Positions 22,844-36,100 of a DNA stretch of 64,000 nucleotides are shown here, one piece after another (positions within the stretch are counted from its first letter, which is position 1; the number at the start of each line of letters is the position of its first letter). Position numbers and translations under genes: made by a program. The notes under the pieces were generated by a model that was not told the origin of the DNA, did no database searches, and was given only the letters and a program-made list of their open reading frames with translations. Source of the stretch: Cydia pomonella (taxonomy: Eukaryota > Arthropoda > Insecta > Lepidoptera > Tortricidae); assembly GCF_033807575.1 (NCBI RefSeq), contig NC_084729.1, positions 1 through 64,000 on the forward strand, read 5' to 3'.

Positions 22844-25805
22844 TTATTCGGTTATATCATGTTTATCCTCCGCACTAATACCTGCCATAAGATTTGTAGC
22901 AGTAGATTTATTATTTACTTCTGTTTTATTTTCACGGTCTTCAGCCTTATCTCTTTCATTTGGTGACATAGATGCCTCGTCTTGTCTATGATTGTCTTCG
23001 TTGCCATTATGGGTATCATTGACTTCAGCCGATTCTCTTTTCTTTGATTTGTCAATGTTAACTGTTTTATTTTTTGAATATTCTGATGTATTCTCTTCAT
23101 GTGCTTCCTTCTCCTCGTTAGCGATCGGCGTGCCAGAGGAGTTTGTAGATGTATTTTCACTAATATTTTCATTTGTTTTATTATGGTTGGTTCCTACTTC
23201 AGAAGAATTAGACGAATCTGTATCATATTGGGCTCTAAATGAGAAGGCTCTATTGGGTTCCATTCCTTTAACATCAGTAACATTTTCAGTTCTGTTACTT
23301 GAGATAGATACGTCTGTATTTCCTATGCGTTTCGGATGAGTTAAACTTTTTACGTATTCGACCTGATCTTTTACTGCTTCTATTTGTTCTTCTATATGTT
23401 TAATCATTTTGTCTACTTCATCTCCTTTCCCTGGACTAGTATCCGCTGCAAACGTATCGTTTACGTTACTTTTTCTTATAGCTCTTCTTTCATCACTGAT
23501 CCTGGAACTATTACAGTAATATGTTATTATCCAATTTCATTACATTAGTGGTAGTGATAAAAGTAGCATTTTACGTTAATAAGTATTTTTGCAAAGATAT
23601 AAATGCGGTTCAGCTTTTATTTGAATGGCTAAATTTATTGGCGCGACGGTAATCGCTTACCATCAGGCGATCTGTCTGCTCGTTTGCCTCCTTTATCATA
23701 AAAAAGGAAGGTTGATATTAGCCTGTAGCCGCGCGTGTCAGTTGACGTCTTTGGCGGTCAAATTCAAATATTTAGTATACACTTACTTTTCTGGCGAAAC
23801 AAAAGTTATGTTTAATCGTCCTGGTGTCTTCCGAGACAAACCAACATCGATAACATTGCTATGTTGTATTACTATCTCTTCTGTACTTGTTTCATCTTCT
23901 TCTCTGTCTCTAGAGAACTCTTTAGATGTTATTTCAGCCCTAAAATGAACGTCCCGAGTCTTTTGTCCACCCATTACAACTTTCTCTTCTGATTCAGTAG
24001 ACTCGGACGCACGTTTAGTTGACTTTTGTTTACTGGCTCGGAGACGCTTTATTGGCATACCTTTATGTGAATAACGCCATCTGTCATGTCGTTGCTTGTG
24101 CCTTGCATGTGGTTTATTTTGAACCAGCGATGGAAAAAAACATTGAGGCTAACGAATTCTGATTAGATTGCGTTTTATTTTTGCCCCACTGCGGAAAAAA
24201 CATTTGTAATAAGGGATTCTCTTCCTTTTTATTTATGCCAAACCAATTCATTAAATCGCCGAAAATCTGTGGTGATTTAGAAGTTTTGTTTTTATCAAAA
24301 TTTAAAAAATCTGTTTTTTTCGGCGAATATGTTTTTTTTGTTTGTGCTGTAGTGGTAAATATATATCTGTGAGTTGTCCATACTTTTGGCCTACGCGTAG
24401 TAGTTGTCCATACTTTTGGCCTACGCGTAGTAGTAGCGTCATTAAATCCATAGCTTTCAGTAAATGTTCGCCAATAATGTTTAACCATATTTCCTAGTTG
24501 AGTTTTTATATCATCACCTAGCGAAACATAATGCAAGAGTGCAAGCGACCGAAGTGCATTTTTTATCAGGCTCCCTATGTTATATTCATTACCTCTTCTC
24601 AAATTCTTTAAATCACTCAGTGCTCTCCTTAATTTAGCACTAGCACCATCATACAAAGTATTCCCAATTTCAAGTAAGTCACTCTTTACGCCAGTTTGTC
24701 GTTTATATTCTATGAGGGCAATTACTCCATCTATATATCTACGTAATTCATCAGCTGGCATATCCTTGTTATCATCCAATTTCTCAGAAACGTACCTCCT
24801 CATATCATTATTATCGAATAGCTTTCTGAGCTCATCCTCTGTGTTAATATACCTTCTTGATTCATCATTGATCACAACGTATGCTTCTTCGAGATCGTCG
24901 TCTTCGAGACTTTTTAGAATTTTAGCGGCTTCTAGAATGAAATCTGTGAATGTTATATCGTTCCCGCTACTTCTCCTACCACTGGTTCGCATGGCATTTT
25001 TTATTTGATCTAGGAAATCTTGCACCTTGTCTAGGACGGCTAGGTCTGCTGCTCGGTCTTTCTTGTCAAATTGAAGGACTGTTTCGAGAGCTAGATTCAA
25101 TTGTTTCGACTTCACTGCTTTCCCTGTGTTTACTGCAACAAAACGGGAAGGAAACTATTAAAATTGTTCTAAAAGAAGCTGTATTGTAATTGTATTGTAT
25201 GGCTGAAAATATATTTGTTATTTTTGGTAAAATGATTCACCCCAGATGGTTTGGAAAAAAAGGTAAAGGACTGAAACCAAAGAAAGGCCTTAAGCACGAA
25301 TTTTTTCGTACTATGTCCAGCCATTTTCTATCTCTATCACATGCGGATAATTAAATTGCTGTCTCACCGATGTCACTGATAGGCAATGCTACTGGGCTTG
25401 TCCGGGACCACGGGGACGACGCCGCCCTCGTCGGGACAAACGTCGGAGGTAATTTAAAATTTTTATTTATACGCGATTAATTCCCGTTTTGTATGTAATA
25501 ATAATAATATGTTAAAAATGTGAAGTTTAAATTAGTGTTGCGAAATTAGAAGTATCTACTTTATATCTCTGTTACCAATTACCCCACTTCCCCTAATTTT
25601 TGACTTCCAACGCAAAAATAGGAATGTTATAATCTTATGTTATTGTTATCATGTTTTTCAGTATATTCATCTGTAGTATCGTACCTCAAAATATTATTTC
25701 AGTGACAAAAATACATTAATTAAATTAATGTGTTTTTGTCAAATTTGTAAATTCATTTAATTTACCTATTATACTAGCAACAGCGATAAACACAACGGCT
25801 TTCAT
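22844..25805 (-). CDS. Unrecognised secreted helical protein (paralogue 2; one frameshift)
   Basis: Three exons are read from splice sites: 25805..25766, 25132..23787 and 23501..22844. The exon layout and phases match paralogue 1: a 40-nt signal-peptide exon (MKAVVFIAVASII), a long exon 2, and a third exon. Exon 2 opens with VNTGKAVKSKQLNLALETV and shows TDFILEAAKILKS, SRRYINTEDELRKLF, LLEIGNTLY and VKHYWRTF blocks aligned with paralogue 1. Next come a duplicated TTTRRPKVWTT unit and a Lys/Gln/His-rich segment. A single-base shift lies in an A7 run (24134-24140); removing one base restores the downstream frame. The tail shows GGQKTRDVHFRAEITS. Exon 3 encodes one helix unit (MIKHIEEQIEAVKDQVEYVK) and an acidic Asn/Glu/Lys-rich tail. 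About 680 codons result after allowing for the shift. Function unknown. Confidence 0.72.
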
Positions 25806-25931
25806 TTTACTGAAACTAATTCCAGACATTGCAAAATAATCGTAAAACATTTATGTGTACATAAAAGTTAATATCAATGTTACATACTTCCCAGTTCCCA
25901 CCGTTAAGGGGAAGAGACGTACGAACTATTG

Positions 25932-26313
25932 AACCAAAAGATAATTTAAAATAAAGGTGAATTACTTGTCAAAGAAACTTTTGTAGCCACAGTAAATTTA
26001 CTGCCATCTTTCGACACATGATTAAAACTTTTATGTGTTCATTTATTTTTAATAACAAAAAGTGGCGCATCTAATAGATCAAAGGCCAAAGGTATGGCAG
26101 CATCGTTTCGAGCGATGGCGCCATAACCTTTAGGTTGTGCCCGGTAAGATGGCGCCACTTTTTGATATTTAACAAATTTAACACGTATCCGTAAAAGAAT
26201 AAGGATCAAAGTCAAATGGCGTTCTAGAAGTTTTAATCGTATGTCGAAAGATGGCAGTAAATTTACGTGGCTACAAAGTTTTCTTCGACAATACACCTCT
26301 ATTTCAAATTATC
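25932..26313. mobile_element. MITE family A, copy 2 (longest TIRs)
   Basis: The inverted ends extend from CCAAAAGATAATTTAAAATA through TTGTCAAAGAAACTTTTGT on the left to the matching complement around CTTCGACAATACACCTCTAT on the right. Inner arms contain the AAAAAGTGGCGC motif and its complement. It is nearly full-length compared with copies 1 and 3. Confidence 0.75.
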
Positions 26314-27982
26314 TGTTGTAGGACTAAAACAAATAAAATAAACTCAAACGTCTTACGACCCGATTCGAACTTTAAGATATCAAATATTAGGTCTATAGTT
26401 CGTGTCATCCACGATGACCCGCAGATTTGTCGAATCTATTCTTTAATAACACGACAATACGAGTGAAGGCGCGCGTCGTCGTAAATGACACGATCTAGAT
26501 ACGATATGGATTTGGCGTTTTTAGATTTCACTACATCTTATAAAACAAAGTCCCCCGCCGCGTCTGTCTGTATGTATGTTCGCAATCATCTCAAAAACTA
26601 CTGCACGGACTTCATGCGGTTTTCACCTATCAATGTTATTGTCGCGCGTTTATGGCTAAATTTTTGTGAGATACTTACCAATTTTAATTAATTATTTAGG
26701 TTTTATAGTTAAAAAAGTATTATTTTAGATGTCTCGTGGCAAAAGTATTGTATACAATGATGATGATATAATCAAGCTTTTCAATCTCGTACTCTAAAGC
26801 TCTCTATTATATCACGATTGTATAAAATACTATTTTACAATGAAAAAAAAATACATAATGGAAAATATAAAGCATTTATTTTAACATATTGCGACATTTG
26901 ATTATATACAATAGCTACACACAACTTATGGCAACAAATAATTATAGCTACTTGGTACAACCCCCTCAAGCCCATGAGCCTATTTTTAGGACAAAATCTA
27001 ATCATTAAAGCCAGAAAAATACTATAAATTGCACAGAATTATTGATACTTTATTAACTTTTCAGTCCGGAGAGGCTAATTAGAACTTGTATTTCTGTGTG
27101 AATCTTTTATTTAAAACTCATCTCATGCTTTTAAGGCTTTACGGAGATTTTAGAAGCGATTTATATAACGCTATAGACATCCAGAGAACAGACATTACAT
27201 GAATAATCTATAATATAATACTACTCATCTACTTCAAGTATATAAAATCAACCCAGTGTCCTAAAAGTAGGACACTACGACAATTTTGTTATGATATAGG
27301 AGAGAAACGAGATAGAGAGTAATGACCGTCGCCCATGGACAGCAGAGGGGTTGCAAGTGCGTTGCCGACCTTAAAATGGGAGTACGCTCTTTTCTTAAAG
27401 GTTTGAAGGTCATACCGGTCCAGAAATACCGCGCTCCATATGAATACATTTTATCCTAAAAACAGGACATCGGGCTTCACGATAAAGACGATTGTGACAT
27501 ATTACTTTGTTTCTATATTAGGATATAATGTTCTTAGTCAATTCATTTAAAACTTAAATACATTTCTAATAAAAGCTTCTTTAAGTATACATTAAATAAA
27601 GCGAATAAGGGGCACTTGGAAGGAATATAAATGGTATCCTAATTCATATAATCAACATATAGTTAATTGGTTGTGTACACAAATTAAAACACACACAATA
27701 GTACATAAATTCGAATGTCGCACGTGTATTGTACAACGCTTTACAGTATATACGGGCCTTTACATTTTCAACCTACGCACGTATAGTGCGCCGCACCGCA
27801 CTAGGGCGGTAAAGTAGCACCATATGTACTGTAAAGCTGTTTTCATCACACTTTCTCGTTACACGTAGACGATGCGGTCCGTAAGGGAGGGCTGTAATGA
27901 TTATTTTCCTTTTTTTCTCACAAATATGATGAAAAACATTGTGTGCCGCGGGCGGTGCAGGAATTACGAACTCGTGTTACAT

Positions 27983-28197
27983 AAACCGAAGAGAATTTGA
28001 AAAAGAGATGGATTATCTAACAAAACTTTGTAGCCACTTTTTGATATTTAACAAAATTTACACATATCAGTGAAAGAATAAGGATCTAAGTCAAATGGCG
28101 TTCTAAAAGTTTTAATCATGTGTCAAAAGATGGCAGTAAATTTACTGTAGCTACAAAGTTTACTTTGACAATCCACCTCTATTTCAAATTCTCTTTG
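27983..28197. mobile_element. MITE family A, copy 3 (internally deleted)
   Basis: The ends match copy 2 (CCGAAGAGAATTTGAAAAAG ... TTTGACAATCCACCTCTATT). The left arm jumps from TTTGTAGCCAC directly to TTTTTGATATTTAACAAAAT, so the central palindrome and most of the left arm are missing. Confidence 0.7.
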
Positions 28198-28716
28198 GTT
28201 AAACTCACTCTTTCGTAGAGGGGCTGCCTATATCTGATGGTAAGCAGTCACCGTAGCCTATAGATTCCAGAGTTGCCGACCCTAACACTCCGCACCCTCG
28301 TTGAGCTCTGGCAACCTTACTCACCGGCAGGAACACAACACTATGAGTAGGGTCTAGTGTTATATGGCTGCTGTTTTCTGTAAGGTGGAGGTATTTCCCC
28401 AGTTGGGCTCTGTTCCAGATCTGGAATGACATCCGCTGCGCTGTGCCCTACCACACAAAGCGAGATATCATTCACAATACCCATACCTCCCTTTTGGACG
28501 TAGTTTAAGGACGTGCCCGGGTCCGATTCCTGAGGTCATCCGGTTCTGGGGCCTTTAATGGGTACACAAACTATTACAATAGCTACTAAGCTTACACCTA
28601 CAGGCTCTTGTTTCATTTAAGTAGATACAGGATGTATGACAACTTCAAAACGTTACATTTAATATATTTTATCAACATTTTACCCCAACATATTACATTT
28701 GTTCTGGTTTCTCTTA

Positions 28717-29364
28717 TACACGGTGTGTTTTTTAAACTCCGTTAACTTCGTACGGCTAAGTACATTTAAGCAAACTGAATGGCATAATTTTTCGTAAAAA
28801 GTAATTAATAGCGTTGTTGTAACACGGACATTATATTTAAATCTAACAAATTATTTAAAACTTTGACATATCCATGAAATTTCGAATATTGATCGTCCGA
28901 AATATTACTTGCGTTTAGTAGCAGATGTATAAACTCATACTGAACACTAATTAATATGTAGACAGGCCCTAAAGCAAGTGTACACGCTCGTATGGGTCTT
29001 ATCAGATAAAAATAAATTATTAATTATCTCCAAAATTGAGTTAATTAGAATACCGGTTTCTTTGAGAAAGTTACTTAATTTAAGCAGAGTGATTGAAAAA
29101 CGTACCCCTTAGTTTGACATCCAAAACAGATGGCGCTGTGCTGCGCCATATGTTTTGCGGTCACTGAATTGTCAAATGTCAACATTTGACAATCAGAGTT
29201 ATCGCAAAATGTATGGAGTTGTTTAGCGCCATATCGTTGACCTGTCAAATTCGAAGTACGAAATTGTCTTAGATTTTACACATCTTACTCAATCAATATA
29301 TCTTTCGATTTAAGCTAAGGAATGCACCCTTGAAATTAACGGACTTTACAAAAAACACCGTGTA
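28717..29364. mobile_element. TIR element flanked by TA (mariner-type MITE?)
   Basis: The inverted ends are TACACGGTGTGTTTTTTAAA ... and TTTACAAAAAACACCGTGTA, with TA on both sides. About 650 bp, no coding capacity. A TA target site suggests the Tc1/mariner group; that is inference. Confidence 0.6.
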
Positions 29365-29524
29365 TATAGGTTGACTTGTTCAAATAATCCGAGTACCTAT
29401 TCTGAGAGACATGAAATTGCAAAAAAAAAGTGTTTATTTAGGCGAATATGTTACTATGTTCTAGGCTCGCTGTAAATTAGTAGTTTTAGAGTCACCCGTC
29501 ACTAGCGACTTCCGAGCGGCGGCG

Positions 29525-29780
29525 TGTAGTGTGGTGTGGTGTGATGTAGTGTGGTGTGGTGTGATGTAGTGTGGTGTGATGTAGTGTGGTGTTGTGTGGT
29601 GTGGTGTGGTGTGATGTAGTGTGGTGTGGTGTGATGTAGTGTGGTGTGGTGTGATGTAGTGTGGTGTGGTGTGATGTAGTGTGGTGTGGTGTGATGTAGT
29701 GTGGTGTGGTGTGATGTAGTGTGATGTAGTGTGGTGTGGTGTGATGTAGTGTGGTGTGGTGTGGTATGGTGTGGTGTGGT
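29525..29780. repeat. GT-rich minisatellite
   Basis: Tandem units of about 20 bp built from GTGTGGTGTGGTGTGATGTA, with shorter variants, continue for about 250 bp. The His/Thr-rich open frames on the reverse strand in all three phases are artefacts of the repeat. Confidence 0.9.
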
Positions 29781-30161
29781 CGACTCCGTGGCGGCCGCTC
29801 GACGCAACGTCGGCGCAACTACGCGGCAATGGCATTTCCACAGCGCTGACTTGACTATATGTTTTTTTTTTATTATTTGTATATATTTTTTTGTGTATAT
29901 TCTGTGCCGTTCTTCTTTTATTGCCTCTGGAACACCTACTAACATGAGAAAAAAATATTTAATACAGCTACCTAAAGGTTGTCAGGAAGACACCGCTTTT
30001 TAGCGATAAGACCGCCTGTTGTTTACCTATTCTTAATGTTCTCTTCTTTGTATTATTTCTGTATTGATGTGTGCAATAGAGTATATGTATTGTATTGTAT
30101 TGTATTGACGCCGACGCTCAAAAGCTAGCGTCTGTGGCAGCGTTCCTTAGTGTTAGTGAGT

Positions 30162-33100
30162 TCAACACAAGCAATATTTCTTGTCTTTAGCGCGGTACGC
30201 AGCTTCGTCTTTCAGTATCTGCACTCGCAGGTCCTCGACGTTTTTCATCACTCGCTTGTCGGACGCACAGTCGTCCACGATCTTTTGGAAAAGTTCCTCT
30301 GAAACAAACATAAATTAATCAATAATTTAATTAAAAGTAACTCAAATATTAAACATTTATTCAGCAAATAGGCCAACGGGGCACTTTTACATACCAAATT
30401 TTTACAAACAATAAAAATAACAAAATATAATTATAAATGTGGAATCAATTAAATATTAGATACTTAAATAGAGATTTATACAGTCTCTATATGTCGAATT
30501 ATACAAAAAAACTATGGTAAAAAAATACAAACAATAGATACTAAAATTCTTATAAAATATTTAGACATAATCAGGGGTCGGACTAAAAGTGCGGATGACG
30601 TAAAAATGACGTAATCTTGCACACAGGATGATGTTTGAGTTTGTATTTAAACTTCCGTGTGACATGTAGTAACAAAGTAGTATTAATGAAGTAACAAAAT
30701 AAACGTAAATAAATCCATGGAATTAATAATACAGGTGGTAGGGTGATGTAGTGAATAAAATAAATTTCACGAAACTTGTTACCATAAGGTATAATTATTT
30801 GAAATTAGTTAGAACAAGTCTGTGGGATCCTCAGATAAATAGGTTTAATAGTCAAAAGTGGGAACAGTAGGTAAGATTAGCAGTATACGTGTTTGTCACG
30901 TACCTCCAAAAACGGAAAATTGCCACAATATTCGAGTAAAGATGCATGACATGACATTTTAGATCGTTTTCTTATACATTAGTAAATATAAATTTTAGCT
31001 AAATATAATCGTGAAGATACAATAGCTAAACAGTAACGAAGTCAATTTATTGTTCATCTGATTGACAATGTGTCAGTCAAAAACGTACTTACTCATTTCA
31101 AGTCGCGATATCGTTTAATAAAGAGGTTGATAAATGATAAGTGATAATTGTTTATGAAAATCAAAAATACTTCTTCTTCTTCTTCTTCCCAGACCTTATC
31201 CCATTTACTTGGGGTCGGCCCTCCCTGTCCTCTTCTTCCATTCTGCACGGTTTAGTGCCAGGTGTGCGTCATTAATCCCTTGCTCTCTCAGGCTTTTCTC
31301 CACCGTCGTCAACCAAGTGGCAGGTGGTCTCCCGCTTCCTCGCGTCGTCGTAGGCATCGAAGGCTACATTGACCATATGTTCAGGAGGTCGTCTTTGAAT
31401 GTGCCCGTACCACCGTAGACGTTTCTCAACAAGTTTATCTGTTATCGGTGTGACTTTGAAACTGCCCCTGATGTACTGGTTTCTAATCTTATCCAGCAGA
31501 GTGACGCCTGCAGACCAACGCAGCATGCGCATCTCTGTGGTATGAAGTTTTTTTTAGATGGCACTTGATCGTAGCCCAGCACTCAGAGCCGTAAAGTACT
31601 GCAGGTCGTATGGCAGTTTTGTAAATGTTTCCCTTTACGTTTATGGGCATTCGTTGGTCACACATCACACCTGTGAGTTCTCGCCATTTTAGCCATCCGG
31701 TATTAGTCCTATGTGTGTGATCAGCATCGATTTTCCCATCGTTGCTTATAACAGACCCAAGATATCTAAATTGTTCCACAGTGGGCAAGGTAGTATTGTC
31801 GATGGTTATCTTGACATCTTTGGGGTTTGTGGAATCATCAATATGCAGGACATGTGCTCTGTCTTTTTTCGGCTGATTTTAAGGCCATTTGTTTCTAGAG
31901 CATCGGCCCAGAGATTGAAAATGTTTTGCAGGTCTTCGACTGATTCTGATATCAGGGCAACATCATCGGCATATAGGATGTTCCACGGTACCGGCTGTTG
32001 ATGTTTCCTCGTTAGGTAATCCATGGTTACGTTAAACAATAGTGGGCTAAGCGTGGAACCTTGATGCACCCCAACTCCTAATGAGAAGCTTTTGGTAATT
32101 CCTGCAGGGCAGACTATTTGAGTTGAAACGTCTTCATACATGTCCCTGATTAGGTCAATGTAGGATTCCGGCACAAGTTGTGATCTAAGCGCTTCCCATA
32201 TTAGATCTCGGGGGATATGATCAAAGGCTTTTTCCAAATCGATGAAAACCATATGTAAATTCGTCTTGTTTCTCTTTGCTTTTTCGATTAGAATTCTAAT
32301 GGCCTGTATAGCATCTGATGTGCTCTTGCCTGATACGAAACCACACTGATTGGGTGTCAGCTCTACTATGTTGTTCAATCTGTTGTTTATAATCCGCTCC
32401 CAGATCTTTAGAGTGTGAGACATCAGTTTAATTGCTCTATAGTTTCCGCACTCTCTTACGTCACCCTTCCCTTTGTAAAAGGGTATGAGATGACTTTTGC
32501 GCCATGAATCTGGTATAGGCTTTTGCGCCATGAATCTGGTATGAAAATCAAAAATACTATGTATTTGAAATCATCCTATAAGTGGTTTGACGTCATGCGC
32601 ACTTTTTGTCCGACCCCTGGACATAATAATAATAAAACGATCCTTAAATTATCCTTAGAGATGTAAAGGGTCTCCAAGACTTGAATTCTTATATAAATTA
32701 ATATTTTTAAACTTTGAAACGGATGTTATCAATTCGAAAAAAAAAAATCTCTTTAAGGTTCCGTAGCCAAAATGTCAAATATTCTAGATGAGAAACTTGT
32801 ATACTCTGACAGAACAGGGGCACACTTTACTCACTTATCGGCTTTTTTCCCACAGATATTTTTTGCATATTTCGCAAGCATATGATTTCTCTTATGGGAG
32901 TCCAGGCAGGAGGCGTATTATTGAAACAATGATAGCCGGTTGAATAATGAACATTTATTTGAATGAACCGCTGCCTTATATAGTGTTTCTGAACTTGCTA
33001 AAAACAGAAAGATAGGTATCTTAGAATTGTAGAATCTAATCTACCCTTCGACGTAAATCGCGCCTCTAACGATAGCGATGGCATGTTTTCTATCCCACTC

Positions 33101-36100
33101 TCATTCGCCGGATACACAAAGTGGGTAGTTGAAAATGCAGGCATTCAGGATTACCCTTCCGCGGAGATACTCACTACGTCGCTCGTGAGAGTCCGTCCTG
33201 TCTTCCATCTCGCTCCAACCGCTGCATAAATATGAGCGCGGCGCCCGCGCGCGCTTCAGTTGACTCCGGCCGCCGATGCGAACGCATGTCCCATACTCTC
33301 CTTGCTGCTGCTACCATTGCACTTACCCACATACTCGCCAGTCTTGCTAAAGAATTATAATTACTTCAAAGACCTCACGACGCGCGAAACAAGTCCTAAA
33401 GCTTTTTGATACACATATCGCAAGTACATGTTTTCTTTAATTTCACTTATCCACATTCTCGCCAGTCTTGCTAGAGGTCAGGAAAAGTCTCCCCTCCGTA
33501 CGTGGATACAGTTTCGATTGAAACATCTCGTTTAAAATGGTCAATATCTCATATTTGATGCATATATCGCAAGCATGTTTTCTATAATTTCCCTTACCCA
33601 CATTCTCGCCAGTTTTGCTAGAGGTCAGGAAATGTCCCCTCAGGCCCTGGCTGTACGTGGCGACGGTCTCCTCTGGGACCTCGCGCTGAGCGAGGCCGGA
33701 GTCCAAAAGGTCCTTTTTAGTGCCGCAAAGGTACACTTTGCAATCCTGGAAGCATTATTTCGATGTTATTTTAAGGGTAAATATATCCTCGATTTTTAAG
33801 AGCGGTAAGAGCGTGCGGCTTTCAATCCGGAGGTTGCGGGTTCAAACCCCGGTTCGTACCAATGAGTTTTTAGGAACTAATGTTTGATGAACTCATTTGA
33901 TATTGATCAGTCGCCATTCGGTAAAGGAAAACATCGTGAGGAAACCGGACTAATCCCAACAAGGCCTAGTTTACTCTCTGGGTTGGAAGGTCAGATGGCA
34001 GTCGCTTTCGTAAAAACTAGTGCCTACGCCAATTCTGGGGATTAGTTGCCAAGCGGATCCCAGGCTCCCATGAGCCGTGGCAAAAATGACGGCCGGCCGG
34101 CCGATCATTTTGTGGCATGACGGGACAACGGGAGGAAGAAGAGGATAGAAGTATATTTTTACGGTCTTGCTAATTTATTTTTAATGACTATACGCGACGT
34201 AGTCCAGCGAGCGTAGAAAAAAATATTCTCACACTACATTATACGTCTATGATTTCTATGACCTGGCGATGGCAGTCGCTTTCGTAAAAAGTAGTGCCTA
34301 CGCCAATTCTGGGGATTAGTTGCCAAGCGGATCCCAGGCTCCCATGAGCCGTGGCAAAAATGACGGCCGGCCGGCCGATCATTTTGTGGCATGACGGGAC
34401 AACGGGAGGAAGAAGAGGATAGAAATATATTTTTACGGTCTTGCTAATTTATTTTTAATGACTATACGCGACGTAGTCCAGCGAGCGTAGAAAAAAATAT
34501 TCTCACACTACATCATACGTCTATGATTCCTATGACCTATCTATGACCGGCTATGACGGATCTTTCAAGACTCTTTTGGTAAGGCTTAATTTGAAAAAAA
34601 AATGAAGGAATATCTTTTTGCCATATTTTTATTACTTAAATAATGTACGTCGAACTAAGTTGCTTTAGTTCCAAATGATAATTCGGGCGGCGGCCAATTA
34701 TTCTTTAGAACTAAGCTTATGCTCATTACAGAAGGTCTTGTTTGGACTCGTGTAACTTGTAAAATATTTTAACTAGGGCCATCATTTTGATGTCATCTTT
34801 TAGCTGATATCCTATACTGTCATTTAAGAATAAAAAAAGTACAGGTCAACGACCTCGTTTTCGAAAAAAAAGATAAAATGTGAAAAAAAGTAAATTTTTA
34901 AAGACAATTTTTATTTTCGTTATTAATTCTTGAGTATTTGTGGAAAATTCTCTGTAACATTTATGCTTGAAATGTATGCCCTAATTCATAAGCTATCGAA
35001 TGATTATTATTTTTTAAATGTGCGATAGGTAAATAGACAGACATGGTACATTAACCAAGTGCAGTCGTGTTTGTCGTCGGTAAAACTTTGAAGGGCTGCA
35101 TTTTTAAAATGGTTGAGAAAAAACATCGTTATGGGGGGTGATTTCGCGATAAAATTCATTGTTCTATACGTGGTTAACGGCTCCACTATACGTGCACAAA
35201 CACATTGTATATTCCAAAAAATGTCTACTTTAATTTAATGTGACAGTCTGACGGTTACTCCATATAAAAATAACTGTTCGGGACCACCTGTCGACGCGAG
35301 AGGATCATATCTTGAGTGTGAGAATTTAATGTCACCAGCAACATGCTGAGATGAGGCCATTTTGTGGCATCTCGTTTGTGTTTACGAATAAATATATTTC
35401 TATTTCTAATATCTCCCATAGCCGCTATGTCGGGACCATAGTCATGCGCAGAGCGAGCAGGAAACTCTTTCTTACCTCTTCTACTGTCCTCAGTTCTGTG
35501 AGCCAGTGTCGCAGGCTGGACCAGGAGAGAAGAGAAGATGGTTCGTAGCAGATGACAGCGGCGTGCCGTTACCGCCACATGTATCGGAGCGACCAAGGTG
35601 CTCAAAAATATCTGAACAAGCACTTTAACATCTTGATCTAATAATAGAGACTACGCTACAATTAATCTAAAAAAAAAACTAATCGAGTTACAACATTACC
35701 GTTAAAACACTGATTATAACATTACGATGTTCAGATATGTATGAACACCTCGACCACACCGAGATATGATGCTGACTTTTTAATTATATAGGAGGCAAGC
35801 GAGCAGACGAATTACCCGATGGTAAACATTACCATCACCCATGGACACTCGCAACACCAGAGAAGTTGCAAGTCCGTTGCCGGATTTAAAATGGGAGTAC
35901 GCTCTGGTCTTGAAGGTTTGAAGGTCGTATCGGTCCGGAAATACCGCAGGCGACAGTTCATTCCACAGAGTAGCTCTGCGAGGCAGGAAGTTTCTGGAGA
36001 AACGCCAGTGGAGGACTGCCAGCCAACCATCTAAGTACCATGATTATCGATATAGAACTAATTACCTCTTCGACTGTCCTCAGTTCTGTGAGCCAGTGCC

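Larger units (their letters stand above)
25806..30161. other. Intergenic region rich in MITEs and simple repeats
   Basis: No host gene is visible. It holds two copies of MITE family A, a fragment of a dispersed repeat at 26545-26660 (AAAGTCCCCCGCCGCGTCTG ... CGGACTTCATGCGGTTTTCA), one at 27310-27430, one at 28230-28395, a TA-flanked TIR element at 28717-29364 and the GT-rich minisatellite at 29525-29780. Confidence 0.5.
30572..32619. mobile_element. hAT-type MITE with 8-bp target duplication, interrupted by an RTE LINE
   Basis: The ends CAGGGGTCGGACTAAAAGTG and CACTTTTTGTCCGACCCCTG are inverted. The flanking direct repeat GACATAAT (30564-30571 and 32620-32627) is an 8-bp target duplication, which is the hAT pattern. 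Without the nested LINE the element is about 0.66 kb and non-coding. It lies in intron 4 of the Rab24 gene. Confidence 0.85.

Noticed and set aside
29461..29945. Three overlapping His/Thr-rich open frames on the minus strand
   Set aside because: They are the three frames of the GT-rich minisatellite; no splice sites or unique coding sequence.
35255..35623. 122-codon frame across the exon 3 duplicate
   Set aside because: It reads the duplicated exon in the wrong frame; the Rab frame here contains stops.
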